64,000 bases of DNA from Streptomyces sp. Ru62 (GTDB lineage: Bacteria; Actinomycetota; Actinomycetes; Streptomycetales; Streptomycetaceae). The position numbers and the translations under genes were made by a program. This document shows positions 23,808 to 32,485 of the stretch, one piece after another. The stretch spans positions 62,001 through 126,000 of the forward strand of contig NZ_PQSU01000005.1 in NCBI RefSeq assembly GCF_002920615.1, read 5' to 3'. Below the pieces are notes generated by a model. It saw only the letters and a program-made list of their open reading frames with translations, was not told the origin of the DNA and made no database searches. Every line of letters begins with the position of its first letter. Within the stretch, counting starts at the first letter, position 1.

Positions 23808-25967
23808 TCACCCCCGCAGATCCACCAGCAACGGCGGCGCGTGCTCCCCCTCCACGGTGGTCAACGACAACACGGCGTGCCCCGGCGGCACCCCATGAGC
23901 CAACTCGGAAGCCGACCACCGCTCCCGCTCGACCTGACGCACGGTGACGGCACGGGCGGTGGGCGCCTGGCCGGTGATGACCCGGCGCAGCATGTGCACG
24001 GCCTTGCCGGCCGGGGTCTCGGCGATGATCTGCCGGTCGGTGACGTCCCGGGTCTCGGTCCACTCCTTGCCCCACACCTCGGCGAAGTCCTGACCGTCCC
24101 AGGGGGTGAGCCCGGACAGCGCCATCCGGCAGCCCGTGGCGCCCAGCAGCGGCCCGCGCAGCTGACGGGGTACGTCGTCCAGGGTGCGCAGCGTGAGCAC
24201 CGTGCCGGCGTTGGCGCTGCGCAGCCGCTGGATGCCGCGTACGGCCTCCGGGGTGACGACCCCGGAGGCGTCGTCGAGCAGCAGGCAGGCGAAGAGCGAC
24301 CGGTCCTCCCGCACCGTCACGGAGGCCGTGAACTGGGCGAGCACCAGCCGGGCCAGGATCCGGGAGGCGTCGGCGTGACCGCGCTGGGGCAGGTCGATGC
24401 GGACCCGGACCGGGTGGTCGAGAGCCTTCAGGGAGAACGGCCGGCTCTGTCCTGAGGTGTCGAAGAAGGTGGCGAAGGCGGGCCGGTCGAGCAGGGCGAT
24501 CCGGTCGGCGAGCACCGTGCCGACGTCGCCCGGGTGGGCCATCTGCCGCTCCCGGGCGTCGAGTTCCCTGAGCAGGGATGCGTGTCCGGTGTCGGTCAGG
24601 CCCTTGCGCAGCGCCGCCAGCGGGCCGGGGGCGCCGTCGAGCAGCTGCCGCAGCTCCGGTACGGACGGGAAGCGGTCGTGGACGGCGCGGAACGGGCCGA
24701 GCAACTGGGCGAGGACGGTGGTGGAGCGGCGGCTGTCGCTGCCGGGGTGCGGGTCCGCGAGGTCACCGACGAGGGCCTCGGCGAGTATGGTGGCGGCCTC
24801 GTCGGGGTCGGTGGTGCCGCCGTAGAGGTCGAGGTCGTACACGGATTCCGGGTGGCCGACGCGGACGACGACGTCGTAGGACTCGGCCGGGCCGAGCCCG
24901 GCGCCCGCCGCGCCGACCACCACGACCGACGCGCGGCCGGCCAGGGCGTGCAGGCACAGGGACTCGGCGAGCGGCCGCACCACGGCACCGGTCTTCCCGG
25001 AACCGGCCGGGCCGACGGCGAGCAGGGAGGTGCCGAGCAGATCGGGGCCGAGGGCGAGGCCCGCGCCGCGGTAGTGGTAGGGGTTGCGGGGATCGTCGGC
25101 GGTGGTCCCGAGGCGGACCTGTCCGGTGAGCAGATCGTGGCGCGCGTGCCGCGCGGGCAGGTCGCGCTCGCCCGAGGGGTGCGGGCAGGCGGCGGCGCCG
25201 TCCTTCAGCACGGCGCCGGTGAAGGTGGCCAGGCTGTGCCGGCCCGACCGCACGCCCTGCCAGGCCCTGCTGATCCGCGCGTGATCCACATCCCGCATGA
25301 GCCCGGCCTTCGCCTCACCGGCAAGCCGCGCAGCAGCCTCATGAGCCCCCGCCTGCCGCAGCTGGGGCCATTCGGCGGGGTCTTGTTCGGGGGTGGGCGG
25401 TGCATCGGAGGTGGGAATGGTGCCGCGACCGGCAGGCACGGCCGAACGCAGTGCGGGCACGGCGGCGCGCAGAAGGGGAGCACCGTAACGGCGCCAGAGC
25501 TCACCCCAGTGCCCGATCTTTCCGAACAACGCGAAGATCGCACCGAAGACCAACCACGTGTACAGCCACGATGCGGCCCCGCCCACTTGGCCGGCTTCGC
25601 CCTTCACCCAGGAATCCGGCGCGAGCACGTACCACGGCCACTGCCAGAAGCCGCCGAGGTAGCCGTTCCACAGCAGAGAGCACAGCAGCCACCCGCACAA
25701 GAGGGCGATCACGGCCCCACCGAGCAATTGCCGCGTGGGTGTCTCCTTCGGTTCGACCTCCGGCCGTGGTCGATAGCGGAATCGCCAGATTCCCGGCGCC
25801 GCCTGCGGCCTGGGAGCGCGCAGCCACGTCAGGAAGGCCGACCCGTCGGGCATCGGCGGCGCCCCGGGCGGCATCGGCGGCACCCCCACCCCCTCCGGCG
25901 CCGCCATAGGCCGCGGTAGCGGGTTCGCGTGGGTGCCGCGGGTGTCGCGCGGCGCGTCGCTGTCCAT
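23808..25967 (-). CDS. TraG/VirD4-like membrane ATPase
   Basis: A 719-residue protein. A Pro-rich N-terminus (about 1-75) precedes two or three membrane segments (about 80-155) and a cytoplasmic ATPase domain. Walker A is GPAGSGKTGAVV and the Walker B-like strand is SLFACLLLDDASG. The fold resembles type IV coupling proteins/FtsK-like pumps, but there are no relaxase, VirB4 or other conjugation genes in the window. The neighbours are catabolic, so it appears to be a chromosomal orphan. Start ATG 25967 follows AAGG. It is divergent from gabT across 278 bp. Function unknown. Confidence 0.75.
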   Translation of the reverse strand: MDSDAPRDTRGTHANPLPRPMAAPEGVGVPPMPPGAPPMPDGSAFLTWLRAPRPQAAPGIWRFRYRPRPEVEPKETPTRQLLGGAVIALLCGWLLCSLLWNGYLGGFWQWPWYVLAPDSWVKGEAGQVGGAASWLYTWLVFGAIFALFGKIGHWGELWRRYGAPLLRAAVPALRSAVPAGRGTIPTSDAPPTPEQDPAEWPQLRQAGAHEAAARLAGEAKAGLMRDVDHARISRAWQGVRSGRHSLATFTGAVLKDGAAACPHPSGERDLPARHARHDLLTGQVRLGTTADDPRNPYHYRGAGLALGPDLLGTSLLAVGPAGSGKTGAVVRPLAESLCLHALAGRASVVVVGAAGAGLGPAESYDVVVRVGHPESVYDLDLYGGTTDPDEAATILAEALVGDLADPHPGSDSRRSTTVLAQLLGPFRAVHDRFPSVPELRQLLDGAPGPLAALRKGLTDTGHASLLRELDARERQMAHPGDVGTVLADRIALLDRPAFATFFDTSGQSRPFSLKALDHPVRVRIDLPQRGHADASRILARLVLAQFTASVTVREDRSLFACLLLDDASGVVTPEAVRGIQRLRSANAGTVLTLRTLDDVPRQLRGPLLGATGCRMALSGLTPWDGQDFAEVWGKEWTETRDVTDRQIIAETPAGKAVHMLRRVITGQAPTARAVTVRQVERERWSASELAHGVPPGHAVLSLTTVEGEHAPPLLVDLRG

Positions 25968-26245
25968 CGACCTTGCCCCCTGACCAGCCGTTCCGTCCGT
26001 CGTCAGCGAGTCAATCTAACGCCCCGGCAGGGGGAGTTCACCGCTTACGTGGCCGTAAGGAGCCGTACCCGCCCGGCCGGGCTATGTCCACGGCGGACAA
26101 CGGGGATCGCTAACAACGCCCACATGGAGCATGCCCACCCCCCGGAACCGGTCTTAGCCTGCGAGAAAAGAAGGTATGCGTCCGAAAACGCACCGCCCGG
26201 AACCGCCCGGGACCGCCCGGTACGCAAGATCATCAGGGAGCCCCC

Positions 26246-27580
26246 ATGACCGCACTTCCGCAGGAGCGCCGCGTCGTCACCGCCATCCCCGGCCCGAAGT
26301 CGCAGGAGCTGCAGGCCCGCCGTACCGCCGCGGTCGCCCAGGGCGTGGGCTCCGTGCTGCCCGTGTTCACCGCGCGCGCGGGCGGCGGGATCATCGAGGA
26401 CGTCGACGGCAACCGGCTGATCGACTTCGGGTCCGGCATCGCCGTGACGAGCGTCGGCGCCTCCGCCGAGGCCGTGGTGCGCCGCGCGAGCGCCCAGCTC
26501 GCCGACTTCACCCACACCTGTTTCATGGTCACCCCGTACGAGGGCTACGTGGAGGTCGCGGAGGCGCTCGCCGAGCTGACCCCGGGTGACCACGCCAAGA
26601 AGTCCGCGCTGTTCAACTCCGGTGCCGAGGCCGTCGAGAACGCCGTCAAGATCGCGCGTGCGTACACCAAGCGGCAGGCCGTGGTGGTGTTCGACCACGG
26701 GTACCACGGGCGGACCAACCTCACGATGGCGCTGACGGCGAAGAACATGCCGTACAAGCACGGGTTCGGGCCGTTCGCACCCGAGGTGTACCGCGTGCCC
26801 GTCGCCTACGCGTACCGCTGGCCGACCGGCCCGGAGAACGCCGGCCCGGAGGCCGCCGCGCAGGCCATCGACCAGATCACCAAGCAGGTCGGCCCGGACA
26901 ACGTCGCCGCGATCATCATCGAGCCGGTCCTCGGCGAGGGCGGCTTCATCGAGCCCGCCAAGGGCTTCCTGCCGGCCATCCGCCAGTTCGCCGCCGACAA
27001 CGGCATCGTCTTCGTCGCCGACGAGATCCAGTCCGGCTTCTGCCGGACCGGGCAGTGGTTCGCATGCGAGGACGAGGACATCGTCCCGGACCTGATCACC
27101 ACCGCCAAGGGCATCGCCGGCGGTCTGCCGCTCGCCGCCGTGACCGGCCGCGCGGAGATCATGGACGCCGCGCACGCCGGTGGGCTCGGTGGTACGTACG
27201 GCGGCAACCCGGTCGCGTGCGCCGGTGCGCTCGGCGCCATCGAGACGATGAAGGAGCTGGACCTCAACGGCAAGGCCAAGCGCATCGAGGAGATCATGAA
27301 GGGGCGCCTCACCGCCATGGCCGAGAAGTTCGACATCATCGGTGACGTGCGCGGACGTGGCGCCATGATCGCGATCGAGCTGGTCAAGGACCGCGCCACC
27401 AAGGAGCCGAACCCGGAGGCCACCGCGGCGCTCGCCAAGGCCTGCCACGCCGAGGGCCTGCTGGTCCTGACCTGCGGCACCTACGGCAACGTGCTCCGCT
27501 TCCTGCCGCCGCTCGTCATCGGCGAGGACCTGCTGAACGAGGGCCTCGACATCATCGAGCAGGGGTTCGCACGCATCTGA
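26246..27580 (+). CDS. gabT: 4-aminobutyrate aminotransferase
   Basis: A 444-residue class III PLP-dependent aminotransferase. Key motifs are the phosphate-binding FNSGAEAVENAVKIAR, the Asp of FVADEIQSGF that pairs with the PLP pyridine nitrogen, and the Schiff-base Lys in TTAKGIAGGLP (Lys288). Length and motif spelling match actinobacterial GabT, which converts GABA plus 2-oxoglutarate to succinate semialdehyde and glutamate. ATG 26246 follows AGGGAG by 6 bases. It would consume GABA produced by the two putrescine modules further right, and succinate semialdehyde could pass to the dehydrogenase at 20522. Confidence 0.92.
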   Translation: MTALPQERRVVTAIPGPKSQELQARRTAAVAQGVGSVLPVFTARAGGGIIEDVDGNRLIDFGSGIAVTSVGASAEAVVRRASAQLADFTHTCFMVTPYEGYVEVAEALAELTPGDHAKKSALFNSGAEAVENAVKIARAYTKRQAVVVFDHGYHGRTNLTMALTAKNMPYKHGFGPFAPEVYRVPVAYAYRWPTGPENAGPEAAAQAIDQITKQVGPDNVAAIIIEPVLGEGGFIEPAKGFLPAIRQFAADNGIVFVADEIQSGFCRTGQWFACEDEDIVPDLITTAKGIAGGLPLAAVTGRAEIMDAAHAGGLGGTYGGNPVACAGALGAIETMKELDLNGKAKRIEEIMKGRLTAMAEKFDIIGDVRGRGAMIAIELVKDRATKEPNPEATAALAKACHAEGLLVLTCGTYGNVLRFLPPLVIGEDLLNEGLDIIEQGFARI

Positions 27581-27596
27581 GCCCGCGCATCTGAGC
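27572..27596 (+). repeat. Tandem duplication across the gabT stop
   Basis: cgcatctgagc occurs at 27572-27582 and 27586-27596 (14-bp period), duplicating the end of gabT including its TGA stop. A weaker third echo (gcacctctga) follows at about 27606. Confidence 0.6.
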
Positions 27597-27968
27597 GCCG
27601 GGTCCGCACCTCTGAAGGCGCCTGCGGCAGGCCGTGTGAAGAAGGTGTGCGGGGTGGATGACGGGAGCGGATTCCGTCTGCCAAAGCGCCGTCGCCTGCC
27701 GTAGGTTCTCCACAGATGAGAGATACACCCGCCCGCGGGGGACCGCGGGCGGACACCGGGCCGGGGCCTCCCCAGCTTCGACCTGGTCGTGCCCTCGCGC
27801 ACACAACCGGCGCCTGACGGCTCCGGGATCTCCTCACCGATCGGACGGTCGCCGCCCCAAACCCCCCGGGGCGCGCGACGTTCCGGTCCGGACGGCCGCC
27901 TCGGAACCACCCCCCCTGTTCCGGGGCGGCCGACCTCCTTCCCCGCGACCGTCTGCCAAGCTGGGCCC
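27581..27968. other. 388-bp intergenic region, no gene seen
   Basis: No convincing coding potential was seen. It contains the duplicated gabT tail and a short hairpin (gcccgcgg 27731-27738 with ccgcgggc 27743-27750) that could end the gabT transcript. No clear promoter or strong ribosome site for the following PAP2 gene was found. Confidence 0.5.
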
Positions 27969-28706
27969 ATGCTGCTCCTGGTCCTCCCGGCGGTCGTCTT
28001 CGCCCTCGTCACCTGGCAGGTCGTCGCCGACGGGCCGCTGCTCCGGCTGGACGCGGACGCCAGCCGGGCCCTCGTCCACCCGGACCGGTTCTCCCAGCTG
28101 CTCTCCGACCTCGGCAACGTCCAGGTCGCCCTCCCCGTGCTCGCCGTGGCCCTCGGGTACGTGGCCTGGCGGGGCCGGGCCGCCGGTGCCGGGCGGTGGT
28201 GGCTGCCGCCGCTCGCAGCGGTTGTGCTGATGGCGCTGGTCCCGGCGGTCGTCGTCCCGCTGAAGGAGTGGACGGCCCGGCCGGGGACACCGGTGGTGCC
28301 CCCGGGGACCGGCTACTTCCCGTCCGGTCACACGGCGACGGCCGCGGTCGCGTACGGTTCCGCGACCCTGCTCCTCCTGCCCTGGCTCCGCTCCCCCGCG
28401 GCCCGCCGCGTCCTGGTCGCGGGGTGCACGGCCCTCGTCCTCGGGGTGTCGTACGGCCTGGTCCGCCACGGCTGGCACTGGCCGCTGGACGTGGTGGCGA
28501 GCTGGTGCCTGAGCACGGTGCTGCTGGCCGCCCTGTCCCTCGTGCTCAGCCGAAGTACGCGTCGAAGTTCTTCTGGAACTCCCAGTTCGCGTAGCGGTCC
28601 CAGTTCACCGACCACGTCATCAGGCCCCGCAGCGCGGGCCAGGTCCCGTGGGTGGCGTACGAGCCGCAGTTCGTCCTCTTCGTCAGGCAGTCCAGGGTCT
28701 TGGTGA
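27969..28706 (+). CDS. PAP2-family membrane phosphatase
   Basis: A 245-residue membrane protein with five or six hydrophobic segments and the three phosphatase motifs: LKEWTARPG (KxxxxxxRP type), FPSGHTAT (PSGH) and SYGLVRHGWHWPLD (SR-x5-H-x3-D type). It is expected to dephosphorylate lipid phosphates such as undecaprenyl-PP or phosphatidic acid. The last about 50 residues (after LSLVLSR) are Ser/Arg/Pro-rich and are read antisense through the end of the chitinase gene. The two genes overlap tail to tail by 161 bp, so the native C-terminus is doubtful and may have been lengthened by a lost stop or a frameshift. ATG 27969 is the first Met before the first membrane segment. Confidence 0.78.
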   Translation: MLLLVLPAVVFALVTWQVVADGPLLRLDADASRALVHPDRFSQLLSDLGNVQVALPVLAVALGYVAWRGRAAGAGRWWLPPLAAVVLMALVPAVVVPLKEWTARPGTPVVPPGTGYFPSGHTATAAVAYGSATLLLLPWLRSPAARRVLVAGCTALVLGVSYGLVRHGWHWPLDVVASWCLSTVLLAALSLVLSRSTRRSSSGTPSSRSGPSSPTTSSGPAARARSRGWRTSRSSSSSSGSPGSW

Positions 28707-30357
28707 CCTCGGACGGGGAGACGTAGCCGTTGCCCGCGTTGGTCGACGCGGGCATACCGATCGCGACCTGGTCGGGGCGCAGCGGCGGGAAGACGTTGTT
28801 CGGGTCGCCGGCGACCGGGAAGCCGGTGAGGAGCATGTCGGTCATGGCGATGTGGAAGTCGGCGCCGCCCATGGAGTGGTACTGGTTGTCCAGGCCCATG
28901 ATCGGGCCGGAGTTGTAGTCCTGGACGTGCAGCAGGGTCAGGTCGTCGCGGAGGGCGTGAATGACCGGGAGGTAGGCGCCGCAGCGGGGGTCCTGGCCGC
29001 CCCACTTGCCGGTGCCGTAGTACTGGTAACCGTTCTGCACGAAGAAGGTCTCCGGGGCCATCGTGAGCACGAAATTCGCGCCGTACTTGGCCTTCAGGGT
29101 CTTCAGCGCCGAGATAAGGTTCACGATCACGGGGGTGGTCGGGTTCCTGAAGTCCGTGTCGTTCGCGTTCAGGGACAGCGAGTGGCCCTCGAAGTCGATG
29201 TCCAGGCCGTCGAGGCCGTAGGTGTCGATGATCTTCGAGACGGAGGAGACGAAGGTGTCGCGGGCCGCGGTCGTGGTGAGCTGGACCTGGCCGTTCTGGC
29301 CGCCGATCGAGATCAGGACCTTCTTGCCGGCGGCCTGCTTGGCCTTGACGGCCGCCTTGAAGTCGGCGTCGCTCTCCACGTTCGGGCACTCGGTGACCGG
29401 GCAGCGGTTGAAGCGGATGTCCCCGGAGGTGACCGAGGTGGGCTCGCCGAAGGCCAGATCGATGACGTCCCAGCTGTCGGGGACGTCGGCGAGGCGGGTG
29501 TAGCCGGCGCCGTTGGCGAAGCTGGCGTGCAGGTAGCCGACGAGGGCGTGGGCGGGCAGGTCGGACGAGCCGCCGCCACCGCCGCCGGGGCTGGTCGTCG
29601 CGGTCACGACCGCCGATTTCGCGGACTCGCCGGCGTCGTTCACCGCGCTGACCTGGAAGCTGTACGCGGTCGAGGCCGTGAGGCCGGAGACGGTGGCCGA
29701 GGTGCCGGTCACGGTCTGGACCCTGGTGCCGTCGCGGTAGACCGCGTAGCCGGTCGCGCCGGTCACCGCGGACCAGGACAGACCGACCGAGGACGAGGTC
29801 ACGGTGGTGGTCCTCAGGCCGGTCGGGGCGGCGGGCGGCTGTGTGGTGCCGCTGCCGCCAGGGCCGACGAGAGTGAGGTCGTCGGCGTTGTAGGCGCCGG
29901 TGCCGTACCAGCCGTGGGTGTAGATCGTGACCTTGGTGGTGGCCGCCCCGGTGCGGAAGGTGGTGCTCAGCTTCTGCCAGTCGGGGGCGGACTGGGTCCA
30001 GGTGGAGACGTCGGTGGTGCCGGTGCCGCTCGCGCCGAGGTAGACGTAGGAGCCGCGGACGTAACCGGACAGGGTGTACTGCGCGTTCGGCTGGACGGTC
30101 ACCGTCTGGGAGCACTGGGCGTTGTCGCTGCCGGCCGGGGTGGCCTGGAGCGCCGCGCTTCCGCTGTGCACGGGTGAGCTGACGGTCGTACCGGCGGTGC
30201 AGGTCCAGCCGGTGAGACCGGACTCGAAGCCGCCGTTGACCACGACGTCCGCGTCGGCCGCGCGGGCGGCCGACGAGAGCGCGGTGATGCCGGGCACGGC
30301 CAGCAGTGCGGCCGTGAGCGCGGCGAGGGCGGATCTGGGGCGTCTGGCGCGGTCCAC
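28546..30357 (-). CDS. Secreted GH18 chitinase with CBM and FnIII
   Basis: A 603-residue exported enzyme. After the signal peptide (cleavage near SSAARA-ADADV) comes a carbohydrate-binding module of the CBM4/9/16 type (NGGFESGLTGW, about 40-165), a fibronectin-III domain (about 170-265), a Gly/Ser linker, and a GH18 catalytic domain with the active-site motif DGLDIDFEG (catalytic Glu390). The layout matches Streptomyces ChiC/ChiD-like chitinases. GTG 30357 with GGAGG is preferred to a farther upstream ATG. A DasR-like palindrome lies in the promoter, implying control by N-acetylglucosamine supply. Its 3' end overlaps the PAP2 gene. Confidence 0.9.
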   Translation of the reverse strand: MDRARRPRSALAALTAALLAVPGITALSSAARAADADVVVNGGFESGLTGWTCTAGTTVSSPVHSGSAALQATPAGSDNAQCSQTVTVQPNAQYTLSGYVRGSYVYLGASGTGTTDVSTWTQSAPDWQKLSTTFRTGAATTKVTIYTHGWYGTGAYNADDLTLVGPGGSGTTQPPAAPTGLRTTTVTSSSVGLSWSAVTGATGYAVYRDGTRVQTVTGTSATVSGLTASTAYSFQVSAVNDAGESAKSAVVTATTSPGGGGGGSSDLPAHALVGYLHASFANGAGYTRLADVPDSWDVIDLAFGEPTSVTSGDIRFNRCPVTECPNVESDADFKAAVKAKQAAGKKVLISIGGQNGQVQLTTTAARDTFVSSVSKIIDTYGLDGLDIDFEGHSLSLNANDTDFRNPTTPVIVNLISALKTLKAKYGANFVLTMAPETFFVQNGYQYYGTGKWGGQDPRCGAYLPVIHALRDDLTLLHVQDYNSGPIMGLDNQYHSMGGADFHIAMTDMLLTGFPVAGDPNNVFPPLRPDQVAIGMPASTNAGNGYVSPSEVTKTLDCLTKRTNCGSYATHGTWPALRGLMTWSVNWDRYANWEFQKNFDAYFG

Positions 30358-30403
30358 AAGGGCCTCCGGGTGCCGGGGAGTTGGAGGGGCGGAGCGCACA
30401 CAA

Positions 30404-30430
30404 CTTGGTCCAGACCAATCCAGTTGTCAA
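30404..30430 (-). promoter_or_regulatory. Chitinase promoter with DasR-like (dre) site
   Basis: Leftward: TTGACA (-35, 30425-30430), then the palindrome TTGGTCTGGACCAA (30405-30418) in the spacer. The palindrome differs by one base from the dyad TGGTCTAGACCA found in DasR-responsive elements of Streptomyces chitinase promoters (established knowledge). A clear -10 was not recognised. Inference: repression by DasR relieved by GlcN-6-P. Confidence 0.65.
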
Positions 30431-30442
30431 GGTGTCGGGGCG

Positions 30443-30901
30443 CTACCCGTTCTCGCCCCTCTCCCGTGCCGCCCCCGCCGCCGCCTCGTGCATCGCCAGT
30501 TCCAGCAGCGCCGGGTCGGTCAGCGTGCCCGAGCCGTCCGGCGGCACCAGCCAGCGCACGCCCCGGGTCGCCCGGCCCGGATACGGCACGACGATCCAGG
30601 TGCCGGCCCCGGCGGCCCTGATCCCGGTGCCGAGCCAGCGGGCCGCGGTGCCCGGGGGCACGAGGAACCCGACCCGGTCGTCGTCGACGTCGACGAGCAC
30701 GGGGCCGACCTGGTCGAGGATCCGGGTGAGCACGTCGAGGGTCGGAAAGCCGAGGGCACCCGGCAGGATCAGGACGTCCCACGCCTTGCCGGCGGGCAGC
30801 AGCGCGACCCCGAGGGGGTTGCGCTCCCACTCCCAGCGACAGGCCTCGGGGTCCGGTGCGACGGATGCCAGCCATTCGACCGCCGCCTTCGCCCCAGTCA
30901 T
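30443..30901 (-). CDS. Conserved hypothetical, possible prim-pol-like fragment
   Basis: A 152-residue soluble protein (ATG 30901, ribosome site GGGAGG). Segments such as WERNPLGVALLPAGKAWD and GTGTWIVVPYP-like strands, with DGSGTLTDP near the end, recall short Streptomyces proteins annotated as bifunctional DNA primase/polymerase N-terminal domain, but the active-site acidic residues could not be placed, so no function is claimed. It follows the polyamine operon on the same strand after a 115-bp gap containing a strong hairpin. Confidence 0.6.
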   Translation of the reverse strand: MTGAKAAVEWLASVAPDPEACRWEWERNPLGVALLPAGKAWDVLILPGALGFPTLDVLTRILDQVGPVLVDVDDDRVGFLVPPGTAARWLGTGIRAAGAGTWIVVPYPGRATRGVRWLVPPDGSGTLTDPALLELAMHEAAAGAARERGENG

Positions 30902-30903
30902 GA

Positions 30904-30960
30904 GGAGACCTCCCTTTCTGTCGTGGACGCGGTCGCGTCACGAGGGAGAGGGAGGTCTCC
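30904..30960 (-). terminator. 12-bp perfect inverted repeat overlapping a ribosome site
   Basis: ggagacctccct (30904-30915) and agggaggtctcc (30949-30960) are perfect complements with a 33-base loop. In leftward transcripts the distal arm contains the GGGAGG ribosome site of the gene at 30901, so the structure could end the polyamine operon and also hide that ribosome site. Confidence 0.6.
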
Positions 30961-31016
30961 GGGGAGCATTACGCGGGTTCGGGCGACTTGTTGCGGCGAT
31001 CCGGGTCAGCCCGTGA

Positions 31017-32447
31017 CTAACTGTCGAAGCCCAGTCCCAGCCGGTCCATCGTCCGCAGCCACAGGTTCCGGCGGCCCCCGTGGGCGTCCGCGCGGGCCAG
31101 GGACCACTTGGTGAGGGCGATGCCCGTCCAGGCGAAGGGCTCCGGCGGGAACGGCAGCGGCTTCTTGCGGACCATCTCCAGTTCGGTCCGCTCGGTGCGC
31201 TCCCCCTCCAGCAGGTCGAGCATCACGTCCGCGCCGAACCGGGTCGCGCCGACGCCCAGACCGGTGTAGCCCGCCGCGTAGGCCACGCGGCCCTGGTGGG
31301 CGGTGCCGAAGAACGCCGAGAAGCGGGAGCAGGTGTCGATCGCGCCGCCCCAGGCGTGGGTGAAGCGGACGCCCTCCAGCTGCGGGAAGCACGTGAAGAA
31401 GTGGCCCGCGAGCTTGGCGTACGTCTCGGGCCGGTCGTCGTACTCGGCGCGGACCCGGCCGCCGTAGGGGTAGATCGCGTCGTAGCCGCCCCACAGGACG
31501 CGGTTGTCGGCGGACAGCCGGAAGTAGTGGAACTGGTTCGCCGAGTCCCCGAGGCCCTGTCTGTTCTTCCAGCCGATCGACGCGAGCTGCTCCGCGGTCA
31601 GCGGCTCGGTCATCAGGGCGTAGTCGTAGACAGGGACGGTGTACGACCGCACGCGGCGCAGCAGGCTCGGGAAGATGTTCGTGCCGAGCGCGACCCTGCG
31701 GGCGCGGACGGCTCCGTACGGGGTGCGTACGGCCATCCCGGCCCCGTAGCTCTTCAGGGTCAGGGCGGGTGTGTGCTCGTACACCCGCACCCCGAGCTTC
31801 AGGCAGGCCTTCTTCAGGCCCCACGCCAGCTTGGCCGGGTGGAGCATGGCCACGCCCCGGCGGTCCCACAGGCCGGCCTGGAAGGTGGGTGAGTTCACCT
31901 GCTCGCGCACGGCGTCGGCGTCCAGGAACTCGATGCCGTCCGCGAGCCCCTTCTCCTGGAGCTCCCGGTGCCAGTCGCGCAGTTCCCAGGCCTGGTAGGT
32001 CTCGGTGGCGACGTCGATCTCGCCGGTGCGTTCGAAGTCGCAGTCGATGCCGTGCCGGGCGATCGCCGCCTCGATCCCGTCGAGGTTGCGCCGGCCCAGC
32101 TCCTCCAGTCTGTGGATCTCGCCGGGCCAGCGGGCCAGGCCGTTGGGCAGGCCGTGCGTGAGGGAGGCGGCGCAGAAACCGCCGTTGCGGCCCGAGGCGG
32201 CCCAGCCCACCTCGCGGCCTTCCAGCAGCACCACTTCGCGCCGCGGGTCGCGCTCCTTGGCGTTCAGCGCGGTCCACAGCCCGCTGTAGCCGCCGCCGAC
32301 GACCAGCAGGTCACAGGTCTCGGTGCCGGTGAGGGCGGGCTCGGCGGGTGGCTTGCCGGGGTCTTCCAGCCAGTACGGGACCGGCTGGGTTTCGGAGAGA
32401 GAGGCGATCCAGTTGTCTTTGCCACGGCTCATGGCGCTTGGGGCCAT
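31017..32447 (-). CDS. FAD-dependent amine oxidase, gamma-glutamylputrescine oxidase type
   Basis: A 476-residue flavoprotein of the DAO (D-amino-acid oxidase/PuuB) family. It has the dinucleotide motif VVGGGYSGLWTAL near residue 48, the GR-motif ASGRNGGF about 35 residues later, and YAAGYTGLGVGATR near the C-terminus. It is the last gene of the polyamine transport operon, 38 bp after potC. In the Puu pathway such enzymes oxidise gamma-glutamylputrescine to gamma-glutamyl-aminobutyraldehyde. The gamma-glutamylation and deglutamylation genes are not in this window. ATG 32447 has GGGAG upstream. Confidence 0.82.
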   Translation of the reverse strand: MAPSAMSRGKDNWIASLSETQPVPYWLEDPGKPPAEPALTGTETCDLLVVGGGYSGLWTALNAKERDPRREVVLLEGREVGWAASGRNGGFCAASLTHGLPNGLARWPGEIHRLEELGRRNLDGIEAAIARHGIDCDFERTGEIDVATETYQAWELRDWHRELQEKGLADGIEFLDADAVREQVNSPTFQAGLWDRRGVAMLHPAKLAWGLKKACLKLGVRVYEHTPALTLKSYGAGMAVRTPYGAVRARRVALGTNIFPSLLRRVRSYTVPVYDYALMTEPLTAEQLASIGWKNRQGLGDSANQFHYFRLSADNRVLWGGYDAIYPYGGRVRAEYDDRPETYAKLAGHFFTCFPQLEGVRFTHAWGGAIDTCSRFSAFFGTAHQGRVAYAAGYTGLGVGATRFGADVMLDLLEGERTERTELEMVRKKPLPFPPEPFAWTGIALTKWSLARADAHGGRRNLWLRTMDRLGLGFDS

Positions 32448-32485
32448 GATTTCAACTCCCTACAGAGGACGTTCCGGGAAAGGGC

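Noticed and set aside
23808..25967. Integrative conjugative element core
   Set aside because: Only a coupling-type ATPase is present; no integrase, relaxase, replication gene or att-like repeat was seen.
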